The translations under genes were made by a program, and so were the position numbers. Below the pieces are notes generated by a model that did no database searches, was not told the origin of the DNA, and worked only from the letters and a program-made list of their open reading frames with translations. 64,000 bases of DNA from contig JACKCC010000008.1 in NCBI GenBank assembly GCA_020634245.1, positions 186,001-250,000 on the forward strand, written 5' to 3'. This DNA comes from Ardenticatenaceae bacterium. Lineage in GTDB: Bacteria; Chloroflexota; Anaerolineae; Promineifilales; Promineifilaceae. Shown piece by piece: positions 42,765-52,474 of the stretch (position 1 is the first letter of the stretch; each line of letters begins with the position of its first letter).

Positions 42765-45132
42765 TTAGTCTTTTAGGGAATTGAGCGGCTTCCGCTTCCC
42801 ACCATTATCGGCTGTCGCGATGAGTTCAATTGAAAACTCCAACTGGTCATGGCAGAACAGTGGCGCCAAATGTCGGCGGCGTATGCTGAGTGACAATCCG
42901 GGCTGATGACAAAAGCTGTTGTCGGCCCCTCACGGAAATGGTGATGATGGATTTGGCCGTACCGCGCAACATCTCCGCACCGTTCGACCCATTGAACCAT
43001 GCAGCCCTGCCTTAAACACCGCGCGCGTCGGGGAAAGCGTCGCGGACAGCATCGCCTGCTCTTCGGTACATGCTCGGCATCGCCAGCAAACACAAACCAA
43101 AATCGCCATACACCAGCCGCAACGAGACCGAATTTTCATTGCGCCATTGGCATCAGTTCTGCCGGATAGAGACCAATCTTACATCACGTCAACGATGGTT
43201 TCGCCGGCCAGCGCCCGGTAGGCGTTGCGGCTGTTTGCGCCGTCAAACAGCATCGTAAATCGGCGAATCTCCCAAGCCCTGGCCGTTGGTGATAAGTTGA
43301 CCCACGCGGTAACGTTCAAAGACGCCAACCAGCCCAGAAATATGGTCGGCGTCGGGATGGGTGGCGATCATCAAATCCAGTTCGTGGTCCTGCAAATACT
43401 TGCCGCCCCAAAAGCATCGTTGAGGCATTGCAGAAGCCGCTGTCGATGAGGACGATGGCCGTTTGGCGTCTGAATAAATGTCGTATCCCCCTGCCCCACG
43501 TCAATAAAAAAACGATAGCAGATTGCCGGTTGGGTTGCGCCCAGCCGATGGTGAGGATGGCGGCCACGGCCGTTCCGCCCAACGCCAGCCGCTGAAAGAA
43601 ATTTTGCTGGAGAACGGCCGTTATCCGCGCCTGCTTTCTCCGGTTCCCGCTTCACAGCCAGGTCACCGCCCAATGACCACATAAATCAAGATGATGGGTG
43701 GTAGAAAATGTCGATGGAACGGCTGCACTTCGGTACTGGGCGGCAAATATCTTCGCACCCAACTCTGTCGTATAACACACAAAAACAACCAGGCAATCCA
43801 GCCAATCAACTGGCCAACCAAATGGAACGATTATCCCTACCACCAGTCGCCAGTCGCCCTGGGCAAATCATCACGGCTGGGCCGGCAAAATAAGCGCATT
43901 GGCTGGCAGGCTGATGAGTGACAATCAATGAAATAGACCATCATCATCAACGGCAAGGTTAGCACCTGCGCCGCCAACGTGATCAAGACCGATTCGCTAA
44001 TCAATCCCATGACGCGCCGTACGGCGTCCCGATCCAGCCAGCGCAGCAGCCGCGCCCGGGTCCATTGGGTAAATGGATCGGCGTACAACATCAGCCCCAG
44101 CGTGGCCGTAAAGCTCAATTGAAAGCCCACATCCCACAAGGTGAAGGGATTGATGATTGTCATCAGAATTCCGGCCAAAAAGAGCGAGGCGTAGGCAAAA
44201 TTCGGCCGTCCCAGCAGCCGTCCGGCCAGCAAATAAATGCTGCCCATAATCGCCGCCCGCACAACTGAAGCATCGGCGCCGACCAAAATCGTGTACAGCG
44301 TCACGCCAGCTACAGCAAAAGCCACTGAACCACGCTTTCCTAGAAGAGGCTCACTGATACTGACCATGATGGCGATCAAGATGGCAATGTTGAAACCCGA
44401 AATGGCGATGATGTGCGTCATGCCGGTGGTGCGGAAGGCATCGGCCAGTTCCGGCGACAAGCCGTTGTCGTTGCCCAGCAGGATACCGCTGAGCAGCGCG
44501 GCCTGCGGATCGGGAATGAGCTGGTTGATGGTGTTTTGGGCGCGGGCTTTGAAAGCGAAGATGGCCTGTTTAACAGGGCTGCCCTGGTTTTCAGCCAAAA
44601 CTGTTAGCTGGGGCGTGTTGAGCAGGCTGTGGATACCCTGGCGGGCCAGATAATCTTTGTAGCTGAAATCTTCAAATTCGGGCGGCGTTTCCGGCCGTCC
44701 GGTGACTTCTACTTGTGCACCGTAGGGGATTTCAGGGTAACGAAAGGCGCGAATCAGGACCGTGCCGTGCGCCGGTTGGGTTACCCCATCGGGCAGGGTA
44801 ATGGTATCAACGGTGACGCGCAGGTTTGTGAAGCGGTCGCGCACGTCGGGTTCGGCGCTGACGAGGCCGGTGAAGGTCAGTTCGCTGCTGTCGTTGTAAT
44901 AGGCAATGTGGGAGTCGGTGATGGTGGGCACGGCCGTAACATATCTTGCTGCACCCAATCCTACAGCCACTATACCAATACCCAGCCAGCGCCATTGGGG
45001 AAATTTGCGCGAGAGAACGGCCGTAACCACCCCAACGCCCGCCACCATCGGCCAACCGGCTAATTTGAAAGAAACAGCCGAAGCCAGCCATATCCCCATA
45101 AACCAGCCAATACCAAAATAAACCACGATCAT
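42765..45132 (-). pseudogene. comEC: comEC, DNA-uptake channel, frameshifted in its 3' half
   Basis: The intact 5' part (45132 to about 43930) encodes a DUF4131-like region and the competence core: YAQVEVTGRP-like and DYLARQGIHSL words, LLSGILLGNDNGLSPELADA, TTGMTHIIAISGFNIAI, and PFTLWDVGFQLSFTATLGLM. After VLTLPLMMMVYF the frame changes. Pieces of the C-terminal metallo-beta-lactamase-like domain appear in other frames: FIDVGQGDTTFIQTPNG, VLIDSGFCNASTMLLG, DLMIATHPDADHISGLVGVF, MFAGDAE, and a final IELIATADNGGKRKPLNSL with a stop at 42765. Intact ComEC would be near 780 residues, matching the span. It imports single-stranded DNA during transformation; as given, the protein would be truncated. 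Confidence 0.82.
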
Positions 45133-45322
45133 TTTACGAACTCACCCTTTTTTCACCCCTAACAAATGTCCTATGACACCGGTAGTATTGAGGCTTAGTA
45201 CCGGATTTGATAAACTTTCAAGAAGCTTTGAGTTTCGGAATATCGATCATCTTTAAGCACAAATGAAGTCAGGCAGGTAACAGCTACTAATTTATCGCAA
45301 ACTTTGGGATAGGAAAAGGTTT

Positions 45323-46051
45323 ATGACTTTTCAAGAAGAACCGTATCACATTCTTGTTGTCGATGACAGCCCCATGATCTTACGTGTTGTGACCATGGCG
45401 CTGGAAGAAGCCGACTTCAAAGTAACGACAGCCTCTTCTGGCGAGGAAGGGTTGGACCTTATTCAACGATTTGGTCTGCCCCATCTGGCTTTGGTTGACA
45501 TAAACATGCCGCCCGGCATGGATGGATTCGAGTTTTGTCAAAAAGTGCTCGAATTTAGTGATTTGCCCATCATTATGCTCACTGCTATCAATCATGAGGA
45601 GACCATCATTCAGGCAATTGATCAATTTGCCGAGGATTACATTACCAAACCTTTTAACAGCGGCGAACTGGTCTCCCGCGTCCGGCGGGTTTTGCGCCGG
45701 ATTGGCGACTTTGGTTACACTAACGACCCCGTAATAAAGATTGACCAACGCTTATCCATCGACTTCCCCAATCGTACGGCCGTTGTTGATGGCGCAGACG
45801 TTCCCTTAACCCCGACAGAAGCAAAATTGTTGTACATCTTGCTGCGATCTGCCGGCCGTACAGTCACAACAGATTTTCTCATGCGGCGGTTATGGCCAAT
45901 GGAACGAGTTGGAGAAGACCGTTTGCGGGTCAATATTCATCGGGTCAGAAAAAAGATTGAAGCCAATGGCGGAGTTCCTTACGTTATTTCCGAACGTGGC
46001 ATTGGCTACACCTTCGCCGTCGTCCCCACTGCTCCTCACACCTCAAATTAA
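45323..46051 (+). CDS. OmpR-family response regulator (paralog 1)
   Basis: A 242-residue regulator. The receiver has VVDDSPMILRV, the phosphoacceptor Asp in LALVDINMPPGMDGFEF, and Lys in DYITKPFNSGELV. The winged helix has PLTPTEAKLLYILLRSAGRT, RLRVNIHRVRKKIE and ISERGIGYTF. Its nearest relative in the window is the regulator at 47447; they share long stretches, so they probably arose by tandem duplication. Its stop codon is part of the 10-bp target duplication of the ISAs1 element. No kinase gene is adjacent. AGGAAAAGG precedes the ATG. Confidence 0.9.
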   Translation: MTFQEEPYHILVVDDSPMILRVVTMALEEADFKVTTASSGEEGLDLIQRFGLPHLALVDINMPPGMDGFEFCQKVLEFSDLPIIMLTAINHEETIIQAIDQFAEDYITKPFNSGELVSRVRRVLRRIGDFGYTNDPVIKIDQRLSIDFPNRTAVVDGADVPLTPTEAKLLYILLRSAGRTVTTDFLMRRLWPMERVGEDRLRVNIHRVRKKIEANGGVPYVISERGIGYTFAVVPTAPHTSN

Positions 46052-46052
46052 A

Positions 46053-47332
46053 CAGGCCTTTACCAAAGTAGGGTAACAAAAAAGGCTAACCTTCGTTAAC
46101 ATTGGTTTTTCCAAAAACTATGCGAACAAAGGAAAGCCTAGTGGACTATATCACACTCGAAGTAGAAAAGAACGAAGGACGATTGCTCAATATCGGGGGA
46201 TTGTATGCGGTATTCGAACAGGTAAATGACAAACGACAAGAAAAAGGGAAGCGTTACACGATTGGTCTTCTGCTCATCGTGGTCATTCTGGCCAAGTTGT
46301 GCGGCGAAAACACCCCTTATGGCATAGCTGAATGGGCCAAGATGAGAGCAGAAGAATTGCAGAATCTGTTTGGTTATCACCGCTGTGTCTGTCCGAGCAA
46401 CAAAACCATACAACGGCTGATGGATACATCGTTGGAAGACGAGAACTTGCAAATCACAATCCGGCGTTATTTGCATCGGACGTATGGTGGCCAGCAAAGC
46501 ATCCTGGTCACTATCGATGGGAAAACGCTGCGAGGAACAATACCTAAAGGCAAAACGAGAGGGGTTCATTTGTTGGCTGCCTATTTACCAGAAGAAGGGG
46601 TTGTTTTGTTGCAGATCGAAGTCAGTCAAAAAGAGAATGAAATTGTGGCCGTGCCTACACTGCTGCAACAACTCGACCTGAAAGGGCGGGTTGTCAGTGG
46701 CGATGCCATGTTTACCCAACGGGAAATATCCGTTGCTGTCTTAGCTCAAGGAGGTGATTACCTCTGGTTTGTCAAGAACAATCAACCTACGTTGCATGAG
46801 GATATACAACGCTATTTTCAAGAAGTAGAACATGCGTCGGGCTGGCATATTCCGCCCTTGCCGCAAACCGTTGCTGAAGAAACCATCAAACAATCTGGAC
46901 GCCTTGAAACGAGGCGACTGACAGCTATCCCTGACAAAGAGAACTATCTGCAATGGCCGGGGGGCAACACAGTATTCAAGCTGGAACGTCATGTCGTTCG
47001 GCCACAAAAAGGGGATGAGCGGTCTCAAGTCGTTTATGGTATCACCAGTTTGGTCTACACACCTTCACTAGCCAAGCAACTGCTAGCTTGGACACGAGGG
47101 CATTGGGGAATTGAAAACAAGTTGCACTACCGTCGAGATGTGACATTGCGTGAAGATGCCGCGCGTATGAAACAGTCGCATCAAGCCCAAGTTGTCGCCA
47201 CACTCAACAACTTTGTGATTGCCCTGGCAACCTATCTTGGATTTTCTAATTTGGCATCAGCCCGACGTGTTTTCCAGGCAAAATTCGATGCGCTCATTTT
47301 TTCGGCTCTGTAGCTACTTTGGTAAAAGCCTG
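46053..47332 (+). mobile_element. ISAs1-family insertion sequence, complete
   Basis: A 1280-bp element. Terminal inverted repeats are CAGGCCTTTACCAAAGTAG on the left and, on the opposite strand at the right end, CAGGCTTTTACCAAAGTAG (one mismatch). It is bounded by TCAAATTAAA at 46043-46052 and 47333-47342, a 10-bp target duplication. It holds one intact transposase gene and no ACGGCCGT. It splits two paralogous regulator genes. Confidence 0.92.
46120..47313 (+). CDS. ISAs1-family transposase
   Basis: A 397-residue transposase from ATG 46120. Landmarks are TIDGKTLRGTIPKGKTRGVH (first catalytic Asp), VVSGDAMFTQREISVAVLAQ (second), GGDYLWFVKNNQPTLHEDIQ, and HWGIENKLHYRRDVTLREDA (catalytic Glu). 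This is the H-repeat/ISAs1 group. It is unbroken and could be active. Base use is AT-richer than the host genes. Confidence 0.92.
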   Translation: MRTKESLVDYITLEVEKNEGRLLNIGGLYAVFEQVNDKRQEKGKRYTIGLLLIVVILAKLCGENTPYGIAEWAKMRAEELQNLFGYHRCVCPSNKTIQRLMDTSLEDENLQITIRRYLHRTYGGQQSILVTIDGKTLRGTIPKGKTRGVHLLAAYLPEEGVVLLQIEVSQKENEIVAVPTLLQQLDLKGRVVSGDAMFTQREISVAVLAQGGDYLWFVKNNQPTLHEDIQRYFQEVEHASGWHIPPLPQTVAEETIKQSGRLETRRLTAIPDKENYLQWPGGNTVFKLERHVVRPQKGDERSQVVYGITSLVYTPSLAKQLLAWTRGHWGIENKLHYRRDVTLREDAARMKQSHQAQVVATLNNFVIALATYLGFSNLASARRVFQAKFDALIFSAL

Positions 47333-47446
47333 TCAAATTAAACTTGCCGTTTTCAACAGAAGTCAGTACCATTTTGTTGTCAAGTTTGTGAAAATTTGAG
47401 GCAAAATGGGATTATCCGCCTCAAATCGCTGCGATTGAGTGCTGAC

Positions 47447-48160
47447 ATGAATGAAGAACCTATACCACAGCAAGTTGTTTTAGCTGTTGATGATAATTTA
47501 TACACCCTGAGGATTGTGCAGCATGCGTTGGAGCAGGCTGATTTCAAGGTGTTAACGGCCGTTTCCGGGGAAGATGCGCTGGCCATCATGAACCGCGAAG
47601 GGCTGCCCCATCTGGCTGTCGTCGATATCCACATGCCACCGGGCATGAGCGGTTTTGAATTTTGCCGTACTGTACACCAATTCAGCGACCTGCCGGTAGT
47701 GATGTTAACGGCCGTCAACGAAGAAAACACCATCATCGAAGGACTGGATGAACATGCCGAAGATTACATCATCAAACCATTCAGTCCGGCCGAGCTAGTC
47801 GCCCGTGTTAAACGCGTTCTGCGCCGGATGGGTGACTTTGCCTACACCATGGAGCCGCTCACCCGCGTCGATAATCACCTAACCATCAACTTCCCGGAAC
47901 GCAAAGCCTTTGTGGATGAAAAACCCATCTCCCTCACCCCCACCGAAACCAAGCTGCTCTACATCCTCATGCGCAACGCCGGGAAAACCGTTTCCACCGA
48001 ATTCATCATCCGGCGTATCTGGCCGCTGGAACCGGCCTACGAAGATCGGCTGCATGTACACATGCATCGGCTGCGCCGCAAAATTGAACGCAAATCGCGT
48101 CCCCGGTACATTGTCTCCGAACGAGGTGCCGGTTATATTTTCCAGATAAACGCCCAATAA
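47447..48160 (+). CDS. OmpR-family response regulator (paralog 2)
   Basis: A 237-residue regulator from ATG 47447. The receiver has AVDDNLYTLRIV, Asp in LAVVDIHMPPGMSGFEF, and Lys in DYIIKPFSPAELV. The winged helix has SLTPTETKLLYILMRNAGKT, RLHVHMHRLRRKIERK and VSERGAGYIFQINAQ. The unusual IHMPPGMSG and LPHLAVVD segments are shared with the regulator at 45323. The upstream region now ends in the ISAs1 right end, so its native promoter or readthrough from paralog 1 may have been lost. Confidence 0.9.
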   Translation: MNEEPIPQQVVLAVDDNLYTLRIVQHALEQADFKVLTAVSGEDALAIMNREGLPHLAVVDIHMPPGMSGFEFCRTVHQFSDLPVVMLTAVNEENTIIEGLDEHAEDYIIKPFSPAELVARVKRVLRRMGDFAYTMEPLTRVDNHLTINFPERKAFVDEKPISLTPTETKLLYILMRNAGKTVSTEFIIRRIWPLEPAYEDRLHVHMHRLRRKIERKSRPRYIVSERGAGYIFQINAQ

Positions 48161-48260
48161 CAGCCCACTCCCATCTCAGCTTAAAACGTGCCACCTGATA
48201 TGTGACATCTGTTTCCTTTTGTGACGGAAACGGCCGTATCCGTGTCCATCAAATAGACGT

Positions 48261-48282
48261 ACAATGTTTTCGAAAACATTGT
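48261..48282. promoter_or_regulatory. Perfect 22-bp palindrome before the HerA-like operon
   Basis: ACAATGTTTTC and its exact complement meet with no spacer; GACGT/ATGTC words extend the symmetry weakly. It ends 38 bases before the ATG of the ATPase gene, a place suited to a dimeric repressor or activator. It has no T-run and no loop, so an operator is likelier than a terminator. The protein that would bind is unknown. Confidence 0.55.
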
Positions 48283-48320
48283 ATGTCTGTGCTAAACTTG
48301 ACCCCATGGAGGCATATCCC

Positions 48321-50858
48321 ATGATTGAAACAGATGGCAAATTCTACCTGGGCCGCATTACCGACCCGCAAACCGGCAAAACCGGTACCGAACCCTTACT
48401 CTACGACCCCGCCGACCTGACAACCCACGCTGTCGTCGTCGGCATGACCGGCTCCGGCAAGACCGGCCTCTGCCTGGACCTGCTCGAAGAAGCCGCCCTC
48501 AACAAAATCCCGGCGCTGATGATCGACCCCAAAGGCGACATCACCAATGCCCTGCTTCACTTTCCCGACCTGGCCCCGGCCGATTTCCAGCCCTGGGTCA
48601 ACGCCGATGAAGCCCGACGCGAAGGCAAAACCATCGAGCAAGCCGCCGCCGGCACGGCCGATTTGTGGCGCAATGGCCTGGCCCAATGGGAAATCACACC
48701 AGAGCGAATTCAAGCCCTCAAAGAGAGCGCCCGTTTTGCCATTTACACCCCCGGCTCCGACGCCGGGCTGCCAGTCAGCATTCTGGCTTCCCTCAAAGCG
48801 CCCACCATCGACTGGAACAGCAACACTGAACTGCTGCGCGAGAAAATTTCGGGCACAGTCACCGCTCTGCTGGGCCTCATCGGCCTGACCGACATCGATC
48901 CGGTGCGCTCGCGGGAGCATATTTTGCTGGCCAACATTTTTGAACATGCCTGGAGCAAGGGCATCGACCTCGACCTGGGTGAACTGATTATGCAAACCCA
49001 GTCGCCGCCGTTTGAAAAGCTGGGCGTTTTTGACGTCAACCGTTTCTTCCCGGAGAAGGATCGTTTCGATCTGGCGATGCTGCTTAACAATATTTTGGCT
49101 GCGCCCGCTTTCCAAAGCTGGATCGAGGGCGAGCCGCTGGACGTCGCCCAAATGTTGTACGATGCCTCCGGCAAACCGCGCCACACCATTTTCTACATTG
49201 CCCACCTGAACGATGCCGAGCGCATGTTTTTCGTGACACTGCTTTATTCCGCCGTCGAAAGCTGGATGCGCTCGCAGGCGGGCACAACATCGCTGCGGGC
49301 GCTGGTTTATTTTGATGAAATCTTTGGCTACCTGCCGCCGGTGGGCAATCCGCCCTCCAAGGAGCCGATGCTGCGCATGTTAAAGCAGGCACGGGCCTTT
49401 GGCGTGGGGATGGTGCTGGCCACGCAAAATCCGGTGGACGTGGATTACAAGGCGCTGTCCAATGCCGGTACCTGGTTCATTGGCAAGTTGGGCACAGACC
49501 AAGACAAGCAGCGGCTGCTGGACGGTCTGGCTTCGGCCACGCCGGGCGGTCTGGATCGCAAGGAGTATGACAACTTGATTTCGGCCATCGGCAAGCGGGT
49601 GTTCCTGCTGCGCAACGTCCATGACAAGCAGCCCAGTCTCTTCCAAACGCGCTGGGCGATGAATTATCTGGCCGGCCCGGTGACGCGGTTGCAGATTCCG
49701 GCGCTCAACGCTCTAGCGGGCGTTGAGGAGCAAGGGCGCAGGGGGGCAAGGGCGCAGGCTCCAGTCTCCAGTTCGCAAGTTCCGACAGCAATGGGTACGC
49801 CATTGGCCAGCAGCCAGCAACCAGCGGCCAGCAACCAACTGTCAGCCACCGATTTACCGGGGACAGCATCTCGTCCGGCGGTTCCGGGGCAAACGGCGGA
49901 GTATTTCCTGCCCAATAATTTGACGGTTTCGCAGGCGGCATTGGAAGACGGCCGTTCCCTCTCCACCAGCGCCAAACCATTGGGATTGCTCTACCGGCCT
50001 GTGTTACTGGCTCAGGCTAACGCGCGGTTTTTGAACCGTAAATACAATCTAGATCATGAGTTGGTGAAAACGGCCGTTGTCATCGAACCCGATCGGCGCG
50101 GCAGTGTACGCTGGGAAAATTATCTCACCCAGCCGGTCAAATCGCGCGATCTGGATCGCGGCCCGGCTCCTGAAGCCCGCTTCGCCAATCTGGAAGAACC
50201 CCTCTCTGATGCCAAATTGCTAAAAAGCCTGGAAACCGACTTTGTTGATTGGATGTATCGCACCGGCGAAGTCAAGGTCAAAGCCAACGAAACGTTAGGC
50301 GTTTATGCCGGGCCAGACGTCTCCCAGGAAAAATTCGGCCAGGAATGCCAGAAAGCAGCGGCGGAAAAAGCAAAAATCGAAGCCGACAAAGTCGAAGCCC
50401 AGTTTGAAAAGAAAATTGACACTCTAGAAACCAAGCTGTCGAAGGAAGAGCGGGAACTGTCCGAAGATGAAGCCGAATACAAGCAGCGCAAGATGGAAGA
50501 AGCGGCCACCCACGCCGAGACACTGTTTAGCCTGTTCTCCAAACGGCGGCGCAGTGTTTCCTCGTCGATGACCAAGCGGCGTATGACGGCCAAATCGCGT
50601 GAAGATGTAGAAGAGTCCAAAGATGAAATCGAACGGCTCAAAAAAGAAATCGATGATTTGGAAGCGGAAATGCAGGAAGCGCTGGACACTCTGGAAGCCA
50701 AATGGAATGATACGGCCGCTGCCGTGACTGAGATACCTGTGACGCCGTTCAAAAAAGACATTAGCGTGGAACTGTTTGGCGTGGCCTGGATGCCCTACCA
50801 TCTGGTGGAGGATGGCGGGCAAATTCAGGAGTTTACGGGGTTCAAGCGAGAGGATTGA
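48321..50858 (+). CDS. HerA-like AAA ATPase with coiled-coil tail
   Basis: An 845-residue protein. I chose ATG 48321 because GGAGG lies 8 bases upstream. Residues 1-40 resemble the HerA/DUF87 entry (FYLGRITDPQTGK). Walker A is VVVGMTGSGKTGL (38-50), with LMIDPKGDITNALLHFPD soon after. Walker B is LVYFDEIFGYLPP near 340, followed by KQARAFGVGMVLATQNPVDV and LGTDQDKQRLLDGL. A linker rich in Gln, Ser and Pro (about 485-540) leads to a C-terminal charged coiled coil (ETKLSKEERELSEDEAEYKQ, ERLKKEIDDLEAEMQEALDT). HerA-like motors pump DNA or serve in DNA repair and anti-phage systems. It is followed by a small unknown gene and a phospholipase-D gene. Function unknown. Confidence 0.82.
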   Translation: MIETDGKFYLGRITDPQTGKTGTEPLLYDPADLTTHAVVVGMTGSGKTGLCLDLLEEAALNKIPALMIDPKGDITNALLHFPDLAPADFQPWVNADEARREGKTIEQAAAGTADLWRNGLAQWEITPERIQALKESARFAIYTPGSDAGLPVSILASLKAPTIDWNSNTELLREKISGTVTALLGLIGLTDIDPVRSREHILLANIFEHAWSKGIDLDLGELIMQTQSPPFEKLGVFDVNRFFPEKDRFDLAMLLNNILAAPAFQSWIEGEPLDVAQMLYDASGKPRHTIFYIAHLNDAERMFFVTLLYSAVESWMRSQAGTTSLRALVYFDEIFGYLPPVGNPPSKEPMLRMLKQARAFGVGMVLATQNPVDVDYKALSNAGTWFIGKLGTDQDKQRLLDGLASATPGGLDRKEYDNLISAIGKRVFLLRNVHDKQPSLFQTRWAMNYLAGPVTRLQIPALNALAGVEEQGRRGARAQAPVSSSQVPTAMGTPLASSQQPAASNQLSATDLPGTASRPAVPGQTAEYFLPNNLTVSQAALEDGRSLSTSAKPLGLLYRPVLLAQANARFLNRKYNLDHELVKTAVVIEPDRRGSVRWENYLTQPVKSRDLDRGPAPEARFANLEEPLSDAKLLKSLETDFVDWMYRTGEVKVKANETLGVYAGPDVSQEKFGQECQKAAAEKAKIEADKVEAQFEKKIDTLETKLSKEERELSEDEAEYKQRKMEEAATHAETLFSLFSKRRRSVSSSMTKRRMTAKSREDVEESKDEIERLKKEIDDLEAEMQEALDTLEAKWNDTAAAVTEIPVTPFKKDISVELFGVAWMPYHLVEDGGQIQEFTGFKRED

Positions 50859-50900
50859 GCGAGAGCTAGAGGGTTTTTTTCTAGCTCTATCCTCTCGCTC
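50857..50900. repeat. Hairpin after the ATPase stop codon, related to 31569-31617
   Basis: GAGCGAGAG at the stop codon pairs with CTCTCGCTC at 50892-50900, with inner AGCTAG/CTAGCT pairing around a T7 loop. The second arm has CTCTATCCTCTCGCTC, shared with the repeat near gmk. It lies inside an apparent operon, 10 bases before the next ATG. Confidence 0.65.
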
Positions 50901-50909
50901 TAGCTAATT

Positions 50910-51362
50910 ATGTTTGATCCAATCGAATCACTTAAACGGTTGAAACAGCGGCAGGCGGATGCGGCGGAAATGTTGTGGGGTGACGGCCGTTTACGCGATT
51001 CCCTCCCCGACAAACAAGCCACACAACTGCTGGATTGGGCGGTGCGTTATGTCAAATCGGAGCTAAATTTCACGGTTGACTGGCCGGAGGATGAAACTGA
51101 TGGGTTTGCTGATGCATTGGTAACGGCCGTGCGCCGCCTCCTCATCCAAATCAACCAGATCGTCCCCACCCTGGCCAGTCTCGACGAAACCGAAGCCGAG
51201 ACCCAGGTCGCTCAATTTCGCAGCAGCTTGCACGAATTAACCGGGCAAGATGTTTTAATGCTTCCCTTTGATCTGCTGGCTCCTGACCGGCAAAGCTGGG
51301 ACACGACACAAACTTTTCAACAAATCATGGACATACTCACCGCGGAGCCGGAGGAAGAATGA
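50910..51362 (+). CDS. Small acidic protein of unknown function
   Basis: A 150-residue soluble, acidic, mostly helical protein (RLKQRQADAAEMLWGDGRLR, RYVKSELNFTVDWPED, LLIQINQIVPTLASLDETEA). I do not recognise a family. It begins 51 bases after the ATPase gene and its stop overlaps the next start as ATGA, so the three genes are one operon. No metal-binding or catalytic motif is seen. It could be an adaptor for the ATPase. Confidence 0.7.
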   Translation: MFDPIESLKRLKQRQADAAEMLWGDGRLRDSLPDKQATQLLDWAVRYVKSELNFTVDWPEDETDGFADALVTAVRRLLIQINQIVPTLASLDETEAETQVAQFRSSLHELTGQDVLMLPFDLLAPDRQSWDTTQTFQQIMDILTAEPEEE

Positions 51363-52474
51363 ACAAAACAACAGCCGGAATCGGCGGCAGCATCTTGCTG
51401 ATTATTTTGGCCGTTTTATCCGTTTTATTGGGAACCGATCTGGTCGAAAAATATGGCAACGACGTCGACAATGACAATTCAACGCCGGCCGCCGACGCCA
51501 ATCCCGATTGGTATGAAATTTACTTCACCAATCCGTCCTGCCCGCCGGCCGCCGAACGAACCGGCGGTCTGGATGAAACTATCGCCGAAGAAATCGGCCG
51601 GGCCAAACTGCAAGTGGATGTCGCCGGCTACGACATCGACGCCGAACCCATCATCAACGCCTTGATTGACTTGCGGGCGCGCGGTTTGACGGTGCGCGTG
51701 GTGACGGATTCGGACAACGGCGATTTGCCGGGCATCCGGCGGCTGCGGCGCGGCGGTATCAGTGTGGTAGAAGATAAGCGGACGGGGTTGATGCATGACA
51801 AGTTTATTGTGGTAGACGGCCGTTACGTCTGGATGGGTTCCCTCAATTACACAACCAACGGCGTCTACTGCAACAACAACAACCTGGTGCGCTTCGATTC
51901 CTCGCGACTGGCCGCCAACTACACGGCCGAAATGGACGAAATGTACGACAAACAGCAGTTCGGCCCCGATTCGCCCAACAACACCCCCAAAGAAAAGCTG
52001 ACGATTAACGGCATCGAGATTGAAAACTATTTCGGCTCCGAAAAAGAGATTTCGCCCATCATCGCCCGCGCCGTCACCCGTGCCCAGGAAGAGATTTTGT
52101 TCATGGCCTTCTCCTTCACCGATGAACAAATTGGTGAAGCCATGTTGGGCCGGGCCGACGCCGGAGTCACGCTGCGCGGCGTCTTTGAAACCGTCGGCTC
52201 TGACACCGGTTCCAGCTACTTCCCTGTCATGGCCCAAGATGAAATGACAATGGAAAACATAGCCGTCCGCACCGACGGCAATCCACAAATCATGCACCAC
52301 AAAGTGATCATCATCGACCGGGAAACAGTGATCTTTGGCTCCTTCAACTTCAGCGACAGCGCCAACCGCCGCAATGATGAAAACATCATTATCGTCCACG
52401 ATCCAACGTTCGCCGGCTATTTCATTGACGAATTTGATACTGTCTGGGCCGAAGCAGACAATCCTAGCCAATAA
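51359..52474 (+). CDS. Phospholipase D-family protein with N-terminal membrane anchor
   Basis: A 371-residue protein. A hydrophobic stretch at residues 8-28 (GIGGSILLIILAVLSVLLG) acts as signal or anchor. Two HKD motifs follow: HDKFIVVDGRYVWMGSLNYT near residue 143 and HHKVIIIDRETVIFGSFNFS near 313, each with the H-x-K-x4-D core. Such pairs form one active site that hydrolyses phosphodiesters in lipids or DNA. An anchor suggests it works outside the cytoplasm. It is translationally coupled to the small gene before it and is the last gene of the HerA-like operon. Confidence 0.9.
   Translation: MNKTTAGIGGSILLIILAVLSVLLGTDLVEKYGNDVDNDNSTPAADANPDWYEIYFTNPSCPPAAERTGGLDETIAEEIGRAKLQVDVAGYDIDAEPIINALIDLRARGLTVRVVTDSDNGDLPGIRRLRRGGISVVEDKRTGLMHDKFIVVDGRYVWMGSLNYTTNGVYCNNNNLVRFDSSRLAANYTAEMDEMYDKQQFGPDSPNNTPKEKLTINGIEIENYFGSEKEISPIIARAVTRAQEEILFMAFSFTDEQIGEAMLGRADAGVTLRGVFETVGSDTGSSYFPVMAQDEMTMENIAVRTDGNPQIMHHKVIIIDRETVIFGSFNFSDSANRRNDENIIIVHDPTFAGYFIDEFDTVWAEADNPSQ

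Noticed and set aside
48264..48320. Upstream start of the HerA-like ATPase (MFSKTLY)
   Set aside because: It would place the 22-bp palindrome in the coding region and has no Shine-Dalgarno; ATG 48321 has GGAGG at the right distance.
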